Below, piece by piece: positions 23,082 to 32,154 of a stretch of 34,319 bases of DNA. The stretch is from CAYNLK01 sp964398055 (GTDB taxonomy: Bacteria > Chloroflexota > Anaerolineae > 4572-78 > J111), in the NCBI GenBank assembly GCA_964398055.1, contig CAYNLK010000063.1:1-34319 (forward strand), given 5' to 3'. The first letter of the stretch is position 1. Each line of letters starts with the position of its first letter. Under the pieces are notes generated by a model, which saw only the letters and a list, made by a program, of their open reading frames with translations, had not been told where the DNA came from and searched no databases. Position numbers and translations under genes: made by a program.

Positions 23082-24170
23082 TCACAAATTAAATCTAATA
23101 ACGATAATATCACCGTCGTGGATCGTCGCCTCCTTACCCTCTAACCGCACCCGGCCGTGCGCCCTGGCTGCGGCCTGGGAACCCGCCGCCATCAAATCTA
23201 CATAAGTGACCACCTCAGCCCGAATAAAACCGCGGGCCAGGTCGGTATGGATAATGCCGGCGCATTCCAGGGCGGTTGCCCCCCGATTGGCCTCCCAGGC
23301 CCGGACCTCATCTTCGCCCACGGTGAAGAAATTCATCCGGCCCAACAGCTCATAACTTTGACGAACGATCCGGGCCACGCTCAGCTCACTCAAGCCGTAC
23401 TCTGCCATGAACATCGCTCGATCTTCATCTGTCTCAAGCTGGGCGATGTCCATCTCCAGCCGTCCCTGAATCGAGGTGACCGCGCTTTTTTGATGGGCAT
23501 AATCCACCCCAGGCGCCACATCGTCATCGCCCAGATTTAACACAATCAGCACCGGTTTGGCGCTGAGAAATTGAAAGCCGCGCAGCCGCTTCTCTTCCTC
23601 CGGCGTCAGGGTTACATCCCGCAGCGGCGCGCCTTGCTCCACCAGGGGCTGCAACCGGCTCAAAAGCTCATACTCGTGCTTCTCGTCCTCATAGGTGGGG
23701 AAGCCTTTGCCCCGTTTGAGACTGGTCGCCAATCGCTCCAGTCGGTTTTCGATTTTGCTCAGATCAGACAGCAGCAGCTCCGTATCGAGCATGGCAATAT
23801 CCCGCAGCGGGTCAACTGTCTGCAATGGATGGGGCACGCTGTCGTCTTGAAAAACCCGGACCACGTGCAGGAGGGCATCATTATTGCCAATGGCGTTGAC
23901 CAGTTCACCGCTCAGACTGACGCTGCGACTAGCCTCGTCCGCGCCGCTCAAGCCGGCAATGTCGGCAAACTCCACCCGAGCATAGGTGGTTTTTTGGGGT
24001 TGGTACATCGCACTCAGAGCATCGACCCGGCCATCCGGCACCGCCACCACGGCCGTATGGACCTGAAAGGCGCCGCCGGCATAGGCCGTGGTCGGAGCGC
24101 GGCCGCCGGTCAACACGTTGAAGATGGTTGTTTTGCCGCTGTTCGGCAGCCCAATAATGCCAATGCGCAT
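23082..24170 (-). CDS. ychF: YchF/OLA1-type P-loop ATPase
   Basis: A 362-residue protein of the normal YchF size. The P loop GLPNSGKTT (7-15), the switch region FADIAGLSGAD, and NLGD in place of the GTPase NKxD motif mark YchF/OLA1, which prefers ATP over GTP. The C-terminal TGS-like region shows AGIIHTDLARGFIRAEVV and the ending DGDIIVIRFNL. YchF binds ribosomes and is linked to stress responses and translation start selection in other bacteria. The start has GGGAGG 5 nt upstream. A promoter at 24233-24261 is followed by an intrinsic terminator hairpin (24197-24218) only about 20 nt before this Shine-Dalgarno region, so the gene sits behind a terminator. Confidence 0.96.
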   Translation of the reverse strand: MRIGIIGLPNSGKTTIFNVLTGGRAPTTAYAGGAFQVHTAVVAVPDGRVDALSAMYQPQKTTYARVEFADIAGLSGADEASRSVSLSGELVNAIGNNDALLHVVRVFQDDSVPHPLQTVDPLRDIAMLDTELLLSDLSKIENRLERLATSLKRGKGFPTYEDEKHEYELLSRLQPLVEQGAPLRDVTLTPEEEKRLRGFQFLSAKPVLIVLNLGDDDVAPGVDYAHQKSAVTSIQGRLEMDIAQLETDEDRAMFMAEYGLSELSVARIVRQSYELLGRMNFFTVGEDEVRAWEANRGATALECAGIIHTDLARGFIRAEVVTYVDLMAAGSQAAARAHGRVRLEGKEATIHDGDIIVIRFNL

Positions 24171-24190
24171 GATATCCTCCCACCATCGAT

Positions 24191-24218
24191 AAAAACGCCC
24201 ACCGCTGGCCCGGTGGGC
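24191..24218 (-). terminator. terminator between the STAND-like gene and ychF
   Basis: A perfect 8-bp stem GCCCACCG/CGGTGGGC (24197-24204, 24211-24218) with a 6-nt loop is followed on the minus strand by GTTTTT. It lies about 60 nt past the stop of the upstream gene and 20 nt before the ychF start. Confidence 0.75.
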
Positions 24219-24232
24219 TTGGGGATATCTTT

Positions 24233-24261
24233 ATTCTATTTGAGTAATAAATATTGGTCAA
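24233..24261 (-). promoter_or_regulatory. ychF promoter, ahead of a terminator
   Basis: On the minus strand TTGACC (24256-24261), a 17-nt spacer, TAGAAT (24233-24238). The start near 24226 is only about 8 nt before the terminator stem, so a full ychF transcript needs read-through. Confidence 0.6.
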
Positions 24262-24277
24262 TCTTGCACGTGGTGGT

Positions 24278-26770
24278 CTAATCAATTCCTACACCGCCGC
24301 CGCTGCCGCCACCGCCGCCTTTATCCTTACCACCGCCGCCCGAACCCCCTGCTTCGAAACGCAAGGGGGCTGGCTCGGCCTCCATCCCCAAATCGACATA
24401 GCTTGGACTGATCTGAACCAGAGCCACCGTCCATAAGTATTCACCGGATTGGCTTTTCACCCCAGCCGCGTCCTTAATATCGACGTCTAAACGATAAGTG
24501 TTGTTTCCTGTTCGCTTGATATTACCATTTTGATTATCAAGTACGGCATTATGAACGCCATAATGATTGGCGACGCCCTGGCGCCAAACCCGTACTTCAA
24601 AACCGTATTCTGGCGGCAGCGGACCTGTCCATTGCCATTCAAACCTGGTAGGACCATAAGAAGGGTCGTCAAGAAATAAGGGATAAACTAACGTAAAAGA
24701 ACCGGCCGGAAATCCACCCGTTGAAGTTGGAGTAGTGGAAGTTGGTACCACAACCGTAACAACATTGATAGTCGGGAGGGGAACGGGGGTAGCAGTTGCC
24801 GTGGCTATAACAGTAGTAGTTGGAAATAGCGTAGGGGTATGGGTTGGTGTTGGAGTGGATGTGGCGGTCGGCGTGATGGTTGGCGTGGATGTACTGGTTG
24901 GCGTGGATGTACTGGTTGGCGTGGGCACCAAGGCAACCAGTACTCGATATTCATTGCCGTAATTCCACAAAGTCTGATAGACTTCGGCATCATCAATTAG
25001 GGCTTGCTGCACCTCTGTTTTCCAGTTTTTATCTAAACTCAGGACGGTAGTAAGATCGACCAGGGCTTGACGGGGTTGGTGTTGGGCCGCATAAGCTAAC
25101 CCCCGATCAAAATAAAGAGCCGGATTACTGTCATTGAGCATGATAGCCACGTTGTAGGCCTGGATTGCCTGCCAATAATTACCTTGGGCATAATGTTCTT
25201 TTCCCTTGATCCAATTTGTGATCTCTAATTCTAAATCAATAGCGCCGGAATACTCTGAATAGTTCAATTCCCGCAACGGTTGAACCATAGCATTTAACAC
25301 GGTATTTTCTTGTTGCTCATTTTTCAAGGCAGGGCTGGTATAAACACCTTTTATTACGGTGATTATCTCTGCTCCCCGGCTCTTTGGATCAGTTAACTCA
25401 AACATGGCACGCTGATCCTCTACACCAAGTTCCTCGTAAAATAACATCCGGCCTTGCGCCTCGTAACCGCCAAGGCTGAACAGTCTAGCCAGGCTGGTGA
25501 GACGTACATTGGGGTTTGTTGTATTTTTAAAGTTGTCGATGAGATCCTGACCCTGCCTAACAAGCTGCTCCTGCTTGTGCTGATAAAGCGAAAAACTGAA
25601 ACGACCCACAAAAAACAAAGCCAGCAAGATCACAATCACAAACATTAAGGGCATCCAATTGAACCTGAATGATGTCATTGATCTGATCCAATCCAGGTTG
25701 AAGACTTGACGATAGATTTGGTTACGCACCACCAGGCTACCGTCGTGATCAACTCGCACCAGACCAATCAGTTTCAATGTATTCTGTTCGGCTGACTGCT
25801 CACTTTCCAACGTCTTTTTCCCAACATATATTTTGCGGTAGAGAGTTAACAGACGACGCCGGCGTAGATTATTCGCAATTTGTTCTCGCACAAATTGCAG
25901 ATGGGTCTCTTCCTGGCCTAAGGCTGAAAAGAACTGCTGTCTCACCACCCGATCAACCAACTCTCCCGTTTGGTCGTCGGCCTCCAGCCCATTCTTCTCT
26001 GATTCGATCAGATGCAAACATAATTTTTGAGTTAGGTAGGGGTGACCCTTTGTCCAAAAATATACCCGTTTAAAGAGAGTTTCGCCGTTCTCCAACACCG
26101 TCTGCAGCCGATCTTGAAGCACTCTCATTTCTTCCTGGCTAAAATCTTCTAAATCAATTCCCTGACTAAAGGCAATAGGAGAATTTTTGGAGCCCTTAAT
26201 CAATTCAAATGGCGTAGCCACACCGAGGAGAACAAAAGTGAGGCGCTGAAAATTAAAATCGGTTGACCGGATTTCGTGGGTAAGTCGAATAGCCGCAAAA
26301 AACTCAGCAGAGAAATCTAGCGACAGGACAGTCTCAACCTCATCAAAAAAGATTGCCACAGGTCCTTTAACCTGGGTCAAGACGATATCCCGCAAAAAGT
26401 TCACCAAACGCTGTGGGGGACTGAAGGCAGCTTGCTCATCCCACCACTCATCCATATCTACAGTTAATTCCAACTGGAGTTTTAAGCGAGTGATTAAGGC
26501 AAAAAACCATCGCTCACGACCAATATCATTTTCAAGCCCACTTAAATAAATGAGAACTGTAGTCACTCCCTGGTCTCGCAAGCGTCGGGCAACGCTAACA
26601 ACCAGACTGGACTTGCCCATCTGCCCGGGCGCAAGTATATGACACCATTTGCCGGCCAATACCAGATCAAACAGCTTATCATCTGCCCCCCGCTTCACAT
26701 ACGAAGGGGACTCAGGCGGCAAGGCCCCACCAACCACAAACAAGGGCGAACTTTTCGGAAAACTCTGCAT
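24278..26770 (-). CDS. membrane STAND-like AAA ATPase with TPR, Thr/Pro linker and Ig-like domain
   Basis: An 830-residue chimera. Residues 1-360 form an AAA-like domain of the type common in cyanobacteria (Pfam AAA_35, from memory): GGALPPESPSYVKRGAD at the start, Walker A APGQMGKSS (47-55), Walker B VAIFFDEVE (138-146), then a winged-helix-like portion. A transmembrane helix (372-394) follows. Residues 520-585 look like two TPR repeats (YWQAIQAYNVAIMLNDSNPALYF). A Thr/Pro/Ser tract (616-685) and a beta-sandwich-like domain (690-808) lead to a Gly-rich tail. The ATPase would be cytoplasmic and the rest outside. Such ATPases are usually signalling or conflict switches; the role here is unknown. 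It lies 67 nt downstream of the DUF11 gene and is probably co-transcribed. Confidence 0.85.
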   Translation of the reverse strand: MQSFPKSSPLFVVGGALPPESPSYVKRGADDKLFDLVLAGKWCHILAPGQMGKSSLVVSVARRLRDQGVTTVLIYLSGLENDIGRERWFFALITRLKLQLELTVDMDEWWDEQAAFSPPQRLVNFLRDIVLTQVKGPVAIFFDEVETVLSLDFSAEFFAAIRLTHEIRSTDFNFQRLTFVLLGVATPFELIKGSKNSPIAFSQGIDLEDFSQEEMRVLQDRLQTVLENGETLFKRVYFWTKGHPYLTQKLCLHLIESEKNGLEADDQTGELVDRVVRQQFFSALGQEETHLQFVREQIANNLRRRRLLTLYRKIYVGKKTLESEQSAEQNTLKLIGLVRVDHDGSLVVRNQIYRQVFNLDWIRSMTSFRFNWMPLMFVIVILLALFFVGRFSFSLYQHKQEQLVRQGQDLIDNFKNTTNPNVRLTSLARLFSLGGYEAQGRMLFYEELGVEDQRAMFELTDPKSRGAEIITVIKGVYTSPALKNEQQENTVLNAMVQPLRELNYSEYSGAIDLELEITNWIKGKEHYAQGNYWQAIQAYNVAIMLNDSNPALYFDRGLAYAAQHQPRQALVDLTTVLSLDKNWKTEVQQALIDDAEVYQTLWNYGNEYRVLVALVPTPTSTSTPTSTSTPTITPTATSTPTPTHTPTLFPTTTVIATATATPVPLPTINVVTVVVPTSTTPTSTGGFPAGSFTLVYPLFLDDPSYGPTRFEWQWTGPLPPEYGFEVRVWRQGVANHYGVHNAVLDNQNGNIKRTGNNTYRLDVDIKDAAGVKSQSGEYLWTVALVQISPSYVDLGMEAEPAPLRFEAGGSGGGGKDKGGGGGSGGGVGID
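24879..24924 (-). repeat. 18-bp tandem repeat coding the Thr/Pro linker
   Basis: The unit GTTGGCGTGGATGTACTG (plus-strand reading) is repeated 2.5 times without mismatch and encodes part of the Ser/Thr/Pro linker. Perfect in-frame repeats of 18 bp can change copy number and alter linker length without shifting the frame. Confidence 0.8.
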
Positions 26771-26837
26771 CTAAGTTTATCCTTACCAGCTATTGTCCAA
26801 AACCAGTCCCTTGTAACTGTAATGAAGAAGATAAATA

Positions 26838-29800
26838 CTATCTACAGAAAACCCGGGTAGTCTGACGACCACTATCATAAATCCTATCGAATCTATCTGA
26901 CCCGCAGACAGCGAACACTTCAACTTTGTAGAGACCGGGCGGGAAAATGTTCGAACCGTCATTATCATGGTCGCACGGTATCGTAGCCCCATTAGTCACA
27001 ATGCATCTGGTAACTTCGGCGTTGGTTGAATAGTTACGAACTATAAATGTCAGATTGCCGCCGGTATTATCATTGTGCACATAAAGTTCAGTTGGGGCCG
27101 GTTTGAACACCATTGGCAAATAGACCCGCTTAAACTGACCGACCGAAATATTAAGCGGCGCCGAGTTGTTGCCGGGCACGGGATCGGCTCTGCTGGATGA
27201 GACCGAGGCGCTATTCTCCAAGGGCCCCTGGGTGGCATCGCCAACCTTAACGACAATGGTCGCCGTTGCTGTCCCGTTCCGGGCCAGGTTGCCCAGATTG
27301 CAGCTTACCGGGCCGGTACCGCTACAACTGCCCGGGTTGGCGGTCGCCGAGACGTAGCTCACCCCGGCCGGTAAGGTAGCGGTGACCACGGTCCCCACCG
27401 CCGGGGAAGGGCCTTTGTTGACAACGGTGAGGTTATAAGTCAGGTTATTGCCCGGAAACACCGGGTTAGGCGAGCCGGCCATACTGACCACCAGATCGGC
27501 TTCGGCATTGACCTGGGTCGACTCCGTGACCGCATTGTTAGCGGCTGTCGGATCGGTCTGATTGCCGGCCACGTTGGCCGAGTTGGACAATAAGCCGGTT
27601 TGCAGCGGGTTGACAACGATGGTCACCGTCGCCGTGCTGCCCCGGTTCATGGCCCCCAGCGTACACGTTACCGGCCCTGTTCCCGAGCAGTTGCCCAAGG
27701 TGGACTGAGCCGAGACGAGACTCACCGTCGCCGGCAAGGTGTCGGTCACTACGACCCCGGTGGCGTTGGAAGGTCCATAATTGGTGATGGCCAGGGTATA
27801 GGTGAGCGGGTTGCCCAACAGCGTCGGGTCCGCCGCGTCGGTCTTGCTGATGGCCAGATCGGTTCTGACAATAACTTGAGTGAATAAAGGCGGCTGAATG
27901 GAGTTATTTTGTCCATTGGGGTCTTCCTCAGCTAAGTACACACTGGCTGAATTTTGCAGACCCAAATCTTGGTATGAAGGATCAACCGAAACTTGAATAG
28001 TGACCGTAACAACACCGTTCTTGGGGATGGTCGACAGTGAGCATAATACCTGGCTAACTCCCTGGCTGCAACTCCCCTGGCTCGGAGTAACTGAAACGAA
28101 GGTCACTCCGGTTGATGGTAACTGATCAACCAGTGTTACCTCAGTCGCGTTGGAAGGGCCGAAATTAGTTACAATCAGGCTATAAGTCAGGATGTTGCCG
28201 GCAATCACCGGATTCGGGGAAGCAGACTTGGTTACCAGCAAGTCAGCTTTCGGGGTGAGACTATCAATGTCACTGGCGCTGTTGTTACTGAGGCTGGGAT
28301 CCGTCACGCCAAGCGGAACTGTCACCGTGGCCGTATTGGTCAGTGATCCCCGGGCGGCGGGATCAACCGTGCCGGTGGCCGTAAAGGTCACCCTGCTCCC
28401 CACCGCTAGATTGACGGGGTCGTCGAGATTGCCGCTACCATTGGCAGCCGGGCACTCTCCCCCACCCGAGCCGGTGCAGTTCCAGGTCACATCGTTCAAC
28501 GAGGGGAAGGCGTCGAGGACAGTCGCGCCGGTTACCACGCTTGGGCCGGTATTGGTCACGATAATGGTGTACGTAGTCTGTTCGCCGGGTACTACCGCCG
28601 ACTGGCCGTTGCTTTTGCTGATGGCCAGGTCGGCCCGCGGGGTCAGCGTGTCGGTATCGGCGGCGCTGTTATTGCCGGAATTGGGATCGGCTGCTCCTGC
28701 CGGAACCGTCACCACGGCCGTGTTAACCAATTGGCCGGTAGCGTCGGCCAAAACCGTGCCGGTTACCCAAAAAGTCACCAGGCTACCCACCGGCAGGTCG
28801 ACATTGTGGTTGAGATTGCCGTTACCACTGTCAGCCGGGCAACTCCCCCCAGCCGAGCCGGCGCAGCTCCAGGTCACCCCGGTCAAAAAAGGAAAGGTGT
28901 CGGTGACAATAGCTCCACTGATGTCACTTGGCCCAACGCTGTTGGAAACGACGATGGTATAGGTGGTTGTCAACCCCGGCACAGTCTCAAGCTGGTTGCT
29001 GGTTTTGCTGATGGCCAGGTCAGCCTGCGGGGTCAGCGTATCGGTATCGGTGGCGCTGTTGTTGCCGGAATTGGGATCGTTCACCTCAGCCGGGGTAGAG
29101 ACCGAGGCGGTGTTGGTCAACTGGCCGGTCGCGCTGGCACTAACAGTACCGCTGACGACATAAGTTACTGAGCTACCTACAGGCAAATCAACCGTATCAG
29201 CGATGTTACTAGAGCCGCCTGCCGTACAGGTTGCTCCGCCAGAGGCAGTACAAATCCAGGTCATGTCAGGCAGCGTGGTCGGGAAGTTATCGATCACGGT
29301 CGCCCCGGTCACCACACTGGGTCCGGTCGAGTTGGACACCGCAATCGTGTAAGTCACAACCTGACCGGGCACGGTCTGGGTTTGACCATTGGTTTTGCTG
29401 ATAGACAGATCGGCCACGGCGTTGACCGGGGTCGCGATGGTGTGCGTGCTGCTGGCGCCCTCCGTGGAAGTCACTTCGGCGGTGTTGCTCAACAGGGTCC
29501 CGCTGGTCACCTGGCTGACCGTAACCGAAACAGTGCGGGTAATGGCCTGGCCGGCCGCAATTTCGTCTACAGTCCAGGTGACAACCCCATCACTATGATT
29601 GCCGCCATCACTGGCGGCCTGATAACTGACCCGGCTATCCAACGAGTCGGTGATAACCACGCCGGTAACATCTGTAATAGGGTCGCCGGCGACTACGATG
29701 GTATAGGTCAGTACCCCGCCGGCCAGGGCCGGATCGGGCTCAGCCGTTTTGGTCACGGTAAGCACAGGGGTTTCTTGTAAAAATGGCTTTGGGGGAGGCA

Positions 29801-30011
29801 ACCCTACAAATAAGATCGGATCTTGTTTGATCGATAATTTCGGCCGGGTCAAAGTTGTTTCCGACCTGCCGAAGTCAATTCTGGCGGAAGTCGACTCTAG
29901 CGTAGCTTTGGCAACAGGCGCAGCCTGCACTCGACCAACCAGGCCGGCCAGCAAACTAATTACCAACAAACCGGTTAGCGTCACCATACCGAACAATTTG
30001 CGGCTGTTCAT
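26838..30011 (-). CDS. large secreted DUF11-repeat surface protein
   Basis: A 1057-residue exported protein from the ATG at 30011, which has GAGGGG upstream (the TTG at 30032 is rejected). Residues 1-31 are a signal peptide ending near VQA. The mature part holds seven DUF11-type repeats, each of about 110-130 residues and beginning with ADLAISKT or a close variant, followed by TYTI/L, VTNxGPS and TDxxP. A VYLPMVFK motif precedes a C-terminal segment with cysteines (CIVTNG, CDHDND, CGSDRF, VFC). DUF11 repeats form beta-sandwich stalks on cell surfaces. The closing motif is common on Chloroflexota secreted proteins (from memory). It is 67 nt upstream of the STAND-like ATPase, suggesting one operon. 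No enzyme motif is seen. Confidence 0.9.
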   Translation of the reverse strand: MNSRKLFGMVTLTGLLVISLLAGLVGRVQAAPVAKATLESTSARIDFGRSETTLTRPKLSIKQDPILFVGLPPPKPFLQETPVLTVTKTAEPDPALAGGVLTYTIVVAGDPITDVTGVVITDSLDSRVSYQAASDGGNHSDGVVTWTVDEIAAGQAITRTVSVTVSQVTSGTLLSNTAEVTSTEGASSTHTIATPVNAVADLSISKTNGQTQTVPGQVVTYTIAVSNSTGPSVVTGATVIDNFPTTLPDMTWICTASGGATCTAGGSSNIADTVDLPVGSSVTYVVSGTVSASATGQLTNTASVSTPAEVNDPNSGNNSATDTDTLTPQADLAISKTSNQLETVPGLTTTYTIVVSNSVGPSDISGAIVTDTFPFLTGVTWSCAGSAGGSCPADSGNGNLNHNVDLPVGSLVTFWVTGTVLADATGQLVNTAVVTVPAGAADPNSGNNSAADTDTLTPRADLAISKSNGQSAVVPGEQTTYTIIVTNTGPSVVTGATVLDAFPSLNDVTWNCTGSGGGECPAANGSGNLDDPVNLAVGSRVTFTATGTVDPAARGSLTNTATVTVPLGVTDPSLSNNSASDIDSLTPKADLLVTKSASPNPVIAGNILTYSLIVTNFGPSNATEVTLVDQLPSTGVTFVSVTPSQGSCSQGVSQVLCSLSTIPKNGVVTVTIQVSVDPSYQDLGLQNSASVYLAEEDPNGQNNSIQPPLFTQVIVRTDLAISKTDAADPTLLGNPLTYTLAITNYGPSNATGVVVTDTLPATVSLVSAQSTLGNCSGTGPVTCTLGAMNRGSTATVTIVVNPLQTGLLSNSANVAGNQTDPTAANNAVTESTQVNAEADLVVSMAGSPNPVFPGNNLTYNLTVVNKGPSPAVGTVVTATLPAGVSYVSATANPGSCSGTGPVSCNLGNLARNGTATATIVVKVGDATQGPLENSASVSSSRADPVPGNNSAPLNISVGQFKRVYLPMVFKPAPTELYVHNDNTGGNLTFIVRNYSTNAEVTRCIVTNGATIPCDHDNDGSNIFPPGLYKVEVFAVCGSDRFDRIYDSGRQTTRVFCR
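28613..29079 (-). repeat. near-identical 77-bp segments inside the DUF11 gene
   Basis: 28613-28689 and 29003-29079 match at 72 of 77 positions, 390 bp apart. Each codes the junction between consecutive DUF11 repeats. The similarity is much greater than among the other repeats, pointing to recent duplication or gene conversion. Confidence 0.75.
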
Positions 30012-30295
30012 CAATTGTTGCCCCTCAATCAACTGTGTCGCCTGGCAAAAATGGCCAGAAACGACAGTTCCAGTTAAAACATACCTGAAGAAGCAGGTAA
30101 ATCAATAGAGCTGGGCTGTTAATGTGCCTTGTGACTTAAACGTTTTCGAGTTTCTCGACCCTGGACTTGGAGCCTATCCCAATAAACCAGTATAATTCGG
30201 ATAGGTTTTTAATGCTATCCTATTTTAGCACAATAAAATAGGAAGCAAATCTAAAATTAGTTAGAAAAAAGTTAGAGAATCAAAGGAAACCATAT
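30012..30295. promoter_or_regulatory. DUF11 gene upstream region
   Basis: This 284-nt spacer has no gene. A minus-strand TATACT (30189-30194) overlaps a plus-strand TATAAT (30191-30196), so promoter direction is ambiguous and the -35 elements are weak. Hairpins include ACCTG-CTTCTT-CAGGT, TCGAG-AAA-CTCGA and a perfect 10-bp palindrome TCCTATTTTA/TAAAATAGGA (30218-30243). No riboswitch was recognised in the leader of about 170 nt. Confidence 0.3.
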
Positions 30296-30326
30296 AAAAA
30301 ATGACCGTTGGACAACCAACGGTCAT
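30296..30326 (-). terminator. rnj terminator
   Basis: A perfect 11-bp stem ATGACCGTTGG/CCAACGGTCAT with a 4-nt loop (30301-30326) followed on the minus strand by a T run. It stands 43 nt past the RNase J stop codon. Confidence 0.85.
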
Positions 30327-30369
30327 CTGCCGAGGCTTCATCGTTTGATTGGATTAGAAATGCCCAGGT

Positions 30370-32016
30370 TTATCCCTCAATCACCACCGGCAGCACCATG
30401 GGCTGGCGGCGGGTCTCGTGGTATAACAACTCACTGAGGGCTGAGCGGATGGTCGCCTGCGGATCTCGACCGTCAGCCTGCAGGGCCGCCATCACCATCT
30501 CTTCGGCCCGCTCGATCAGGTCAAGATTTTCTTTGACGTACACAAAGCCGCGAGTGATGATCCGGGGCCGGTCGATCAAACGGCCGCTTTGGTCGTCTAG
30601 GCGGACCACGGCCAGTACAAAGCCATCCTGCGACAGGACTTCCCGGTCGCGCAGCACCACCGGGCCGATATCGCCCACGCCGCTGCCATCGACAAAAACC
30701 CAACCGCCGGGCACACGGTCAACCAGGCGGGCGCCATTTTCATCGAACTCGACCACGTGACCGTTTTCCAGCACAAAGATTTGGTCGGCCGGGATGCCCT
30801 GGGCCCGAGCCAGACCGGCGTGAGCGTGCAACTGCCGCAACTCCCCGTGGACAGGGATGAAATATTTGGGTTTGACCAGACTCAGCAGCAGCTTTAGCTC
30901 CTCCTGGCTGGCGTGCCCGCTCACATGAACATTATCCCCCCGGCCATAGATCACCCGCGCCCCCTTCCGAAAGAGGCTGTTGATAGCTCGGGAGACCAAC
31001 TCCTCGTTGCCGGGAATCACCCGCGACGACATCACCACCGTATCGCCGGCTTTGATGGTGAGGTGGCGGTGCTTGCCGTTGGCCATTCGGCTCAGCGCCG
31101 CGCTCGACTCACCCTGGCTGCCGGTGGCGATAATGGCAATCTGATGATCGGGCCGGCCTTTCAGTTGGGGCAGGTCGACCAGCAAGCCGGGCGGCGCGTC
31201 GAGGTAACCCAAAGCCTGGGCCCGGGCCACGCTCTCCTCCAGGCTGCGGCCGTCGACGGCGACCACCCGGTTATGCCGGGCCGCGGCATTGATGATCTGC
31301 TGGACCCGGGAAATGAGCGAACCAAAGGTGGCCAGGATGATCCGGCCACGGGCCTCCCGGAAGACCTTGTCCAGTCCCTCATCCACCGTCTTTTCCGAGG
31401 GGGTGAAGCCAAGGTTGTCGGCGTTGGTGCTGTCGGAGAGGAGCACCAGGGTACCTTCGGCCCCAAAACGGGCCAGCGCCCCAAAATCGGGCGGCTCGCC
31501 CCAAGCGGGCGTGTAGTCAAATTTGAAGTCGCCGCTGTGAACGATGAGTCCGGCCGGCGTACGAATGGCCAGGCCGACCGCATCGGGGATGGAGTGGCAA
31601 ACGTGGAAAAATTCCACCTCAAAGATGCCGCCGATCATCACCCGCTCACCCGGCCGAACCGTTTTCAGGTTGGCCTGCCCGGCCAGTCCTTTTTGTTGCA
31701 CTTTGAGTTCGATCAAACCGGCGGTCAGGCGGGTGGCGTACACCGGCGCGTCGATGTCACGGAGTAGATAGGGCAGCGCCCCAATGTGGTCTTCGTGGCC
31801 GTGAGTCACTACCACGCCGCGAACCCACTCCTTTTTTTCTTGTAGATAGAGGGTGTAATCGGGGATCACCAGGTCGATGCCGAGCATATCGTGTTCCGGG
31901 AACATGATCCCGGCGTCGATGATCAGCACGTTGCGGCCGTACTCGATGGCGGTCATATTTTTGCCGATTTCACCCAATCCCCCCAGGGGGATGATTTTTA
32001 ATTTGTTGATTGTCAT
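30370..32016 (-). CDS. rnj: ribonuclease J
   Basis: A 548-residue metallo-beta-lactamase/beta-CASP ribonuclease of normal RNase J length. The metal-binding HGHEDH is at 72-77, with a later HSIPDA and SGDFKFD; the beta-CASP region has SDSTNAD and the RNA-binding segment KPKYFIPVHGE. RNase J combines 5'-3' exonuclease and endonuclease activity and is a main mRNA-decay enzyme in bacteria lacking RNase E. AGGAG precedes the ATG by 7 nt. A leader of about 330 nt, with a near-perfect promoter (32350-32377) and two tandem terminators before the gene, suggests regulated read-through, possibly autoregulation. It is one of several RNA-metabolism genes in the window. Confidence 0.96.
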   Translation of the reverse strand: MTINKLKIIPLGGLGEIGKNMTAIEYGRNVLIIDAGIMFPEHDMLGIDLVIPDYTLYLQEKKEWVRGVVVTHGHEDHIGALPYLLRDIDAPVYATRLTAGLIELKVQQKGLAGQANLKTVRPGERVMIGGIFEVEFFHVCHSIPDAVGLAIRTPAGLIVHSGDFKFDYTPAWGEPPDFGALARFGAEGTLVLLSDSTNADNLGFTPSEKTVDEGLDKVFREARGRIILATFGSLISRVQQIINAAARHNRVVAVDGRSLEESVARAQALGYLDAPPGLLVDLPQLKGRPDHQIAIIATGSQGESSAALSRMANGKHRHLTIKAGDTVVMSSRVIPGNEELVSRAINSLFRKGARVIYGRGDNVHVSGHASQEELKLLLSLVKPKYFIPVHGELRQLHAHAGLARAQGIPADQIFVLENGHVVEFDENGARLVDRVPGGWVFVDGSGVGDIGPVVLRDREVLSQDGFVLAVVRLDDQSGRLIDRPRIITRGFVYVKENLDLIERAEEMVMAALQADGRDPQATIRSALSELLYHETRRQPMVLPVVIEG

Positions 32017-32036
32017 ACGTAACTCCTGAAAAATTG

Positions 32037-32064
32037 TGAATGGTGAATGGCGAATTGTGAATTG
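32037..32064. repeat. 7-nt degenerate tandem repeat, four units
   Basis: TGAATGG TGAATGG CGAATTG TGAATTG (32037-32064), directly upstream of the rnj Shine-Dalgarno. The period is exactly 7 nt. Confidence 0.7.
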
Positions 32065-32079
32065 TTTGCCATCACCTGT

Positions 32080-32135
32080 AACTTTGCTGCCCTATGACTC
32101 TGCGACCTTGCCACCCTGCACCCTTGCTACTTTGC
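32080..32135. repeat. 8-nt degenerate tandem repeat, seven units
   Basis: On the minus strand the 56 nt read GCAAAGTA, GCAAGGGT, GCAGGGTG, GCAAGGTC, GCAGAGTC, ATAGGGCA, GCAAAGTT: seven 8-nt units with consensus GCARRGTN. The same word family forms the hairpin arms at 12002-12075. Confidence 0.75.
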
Positions 32136-32154
32136 AGTTCTGGTTTTTTTCAAT

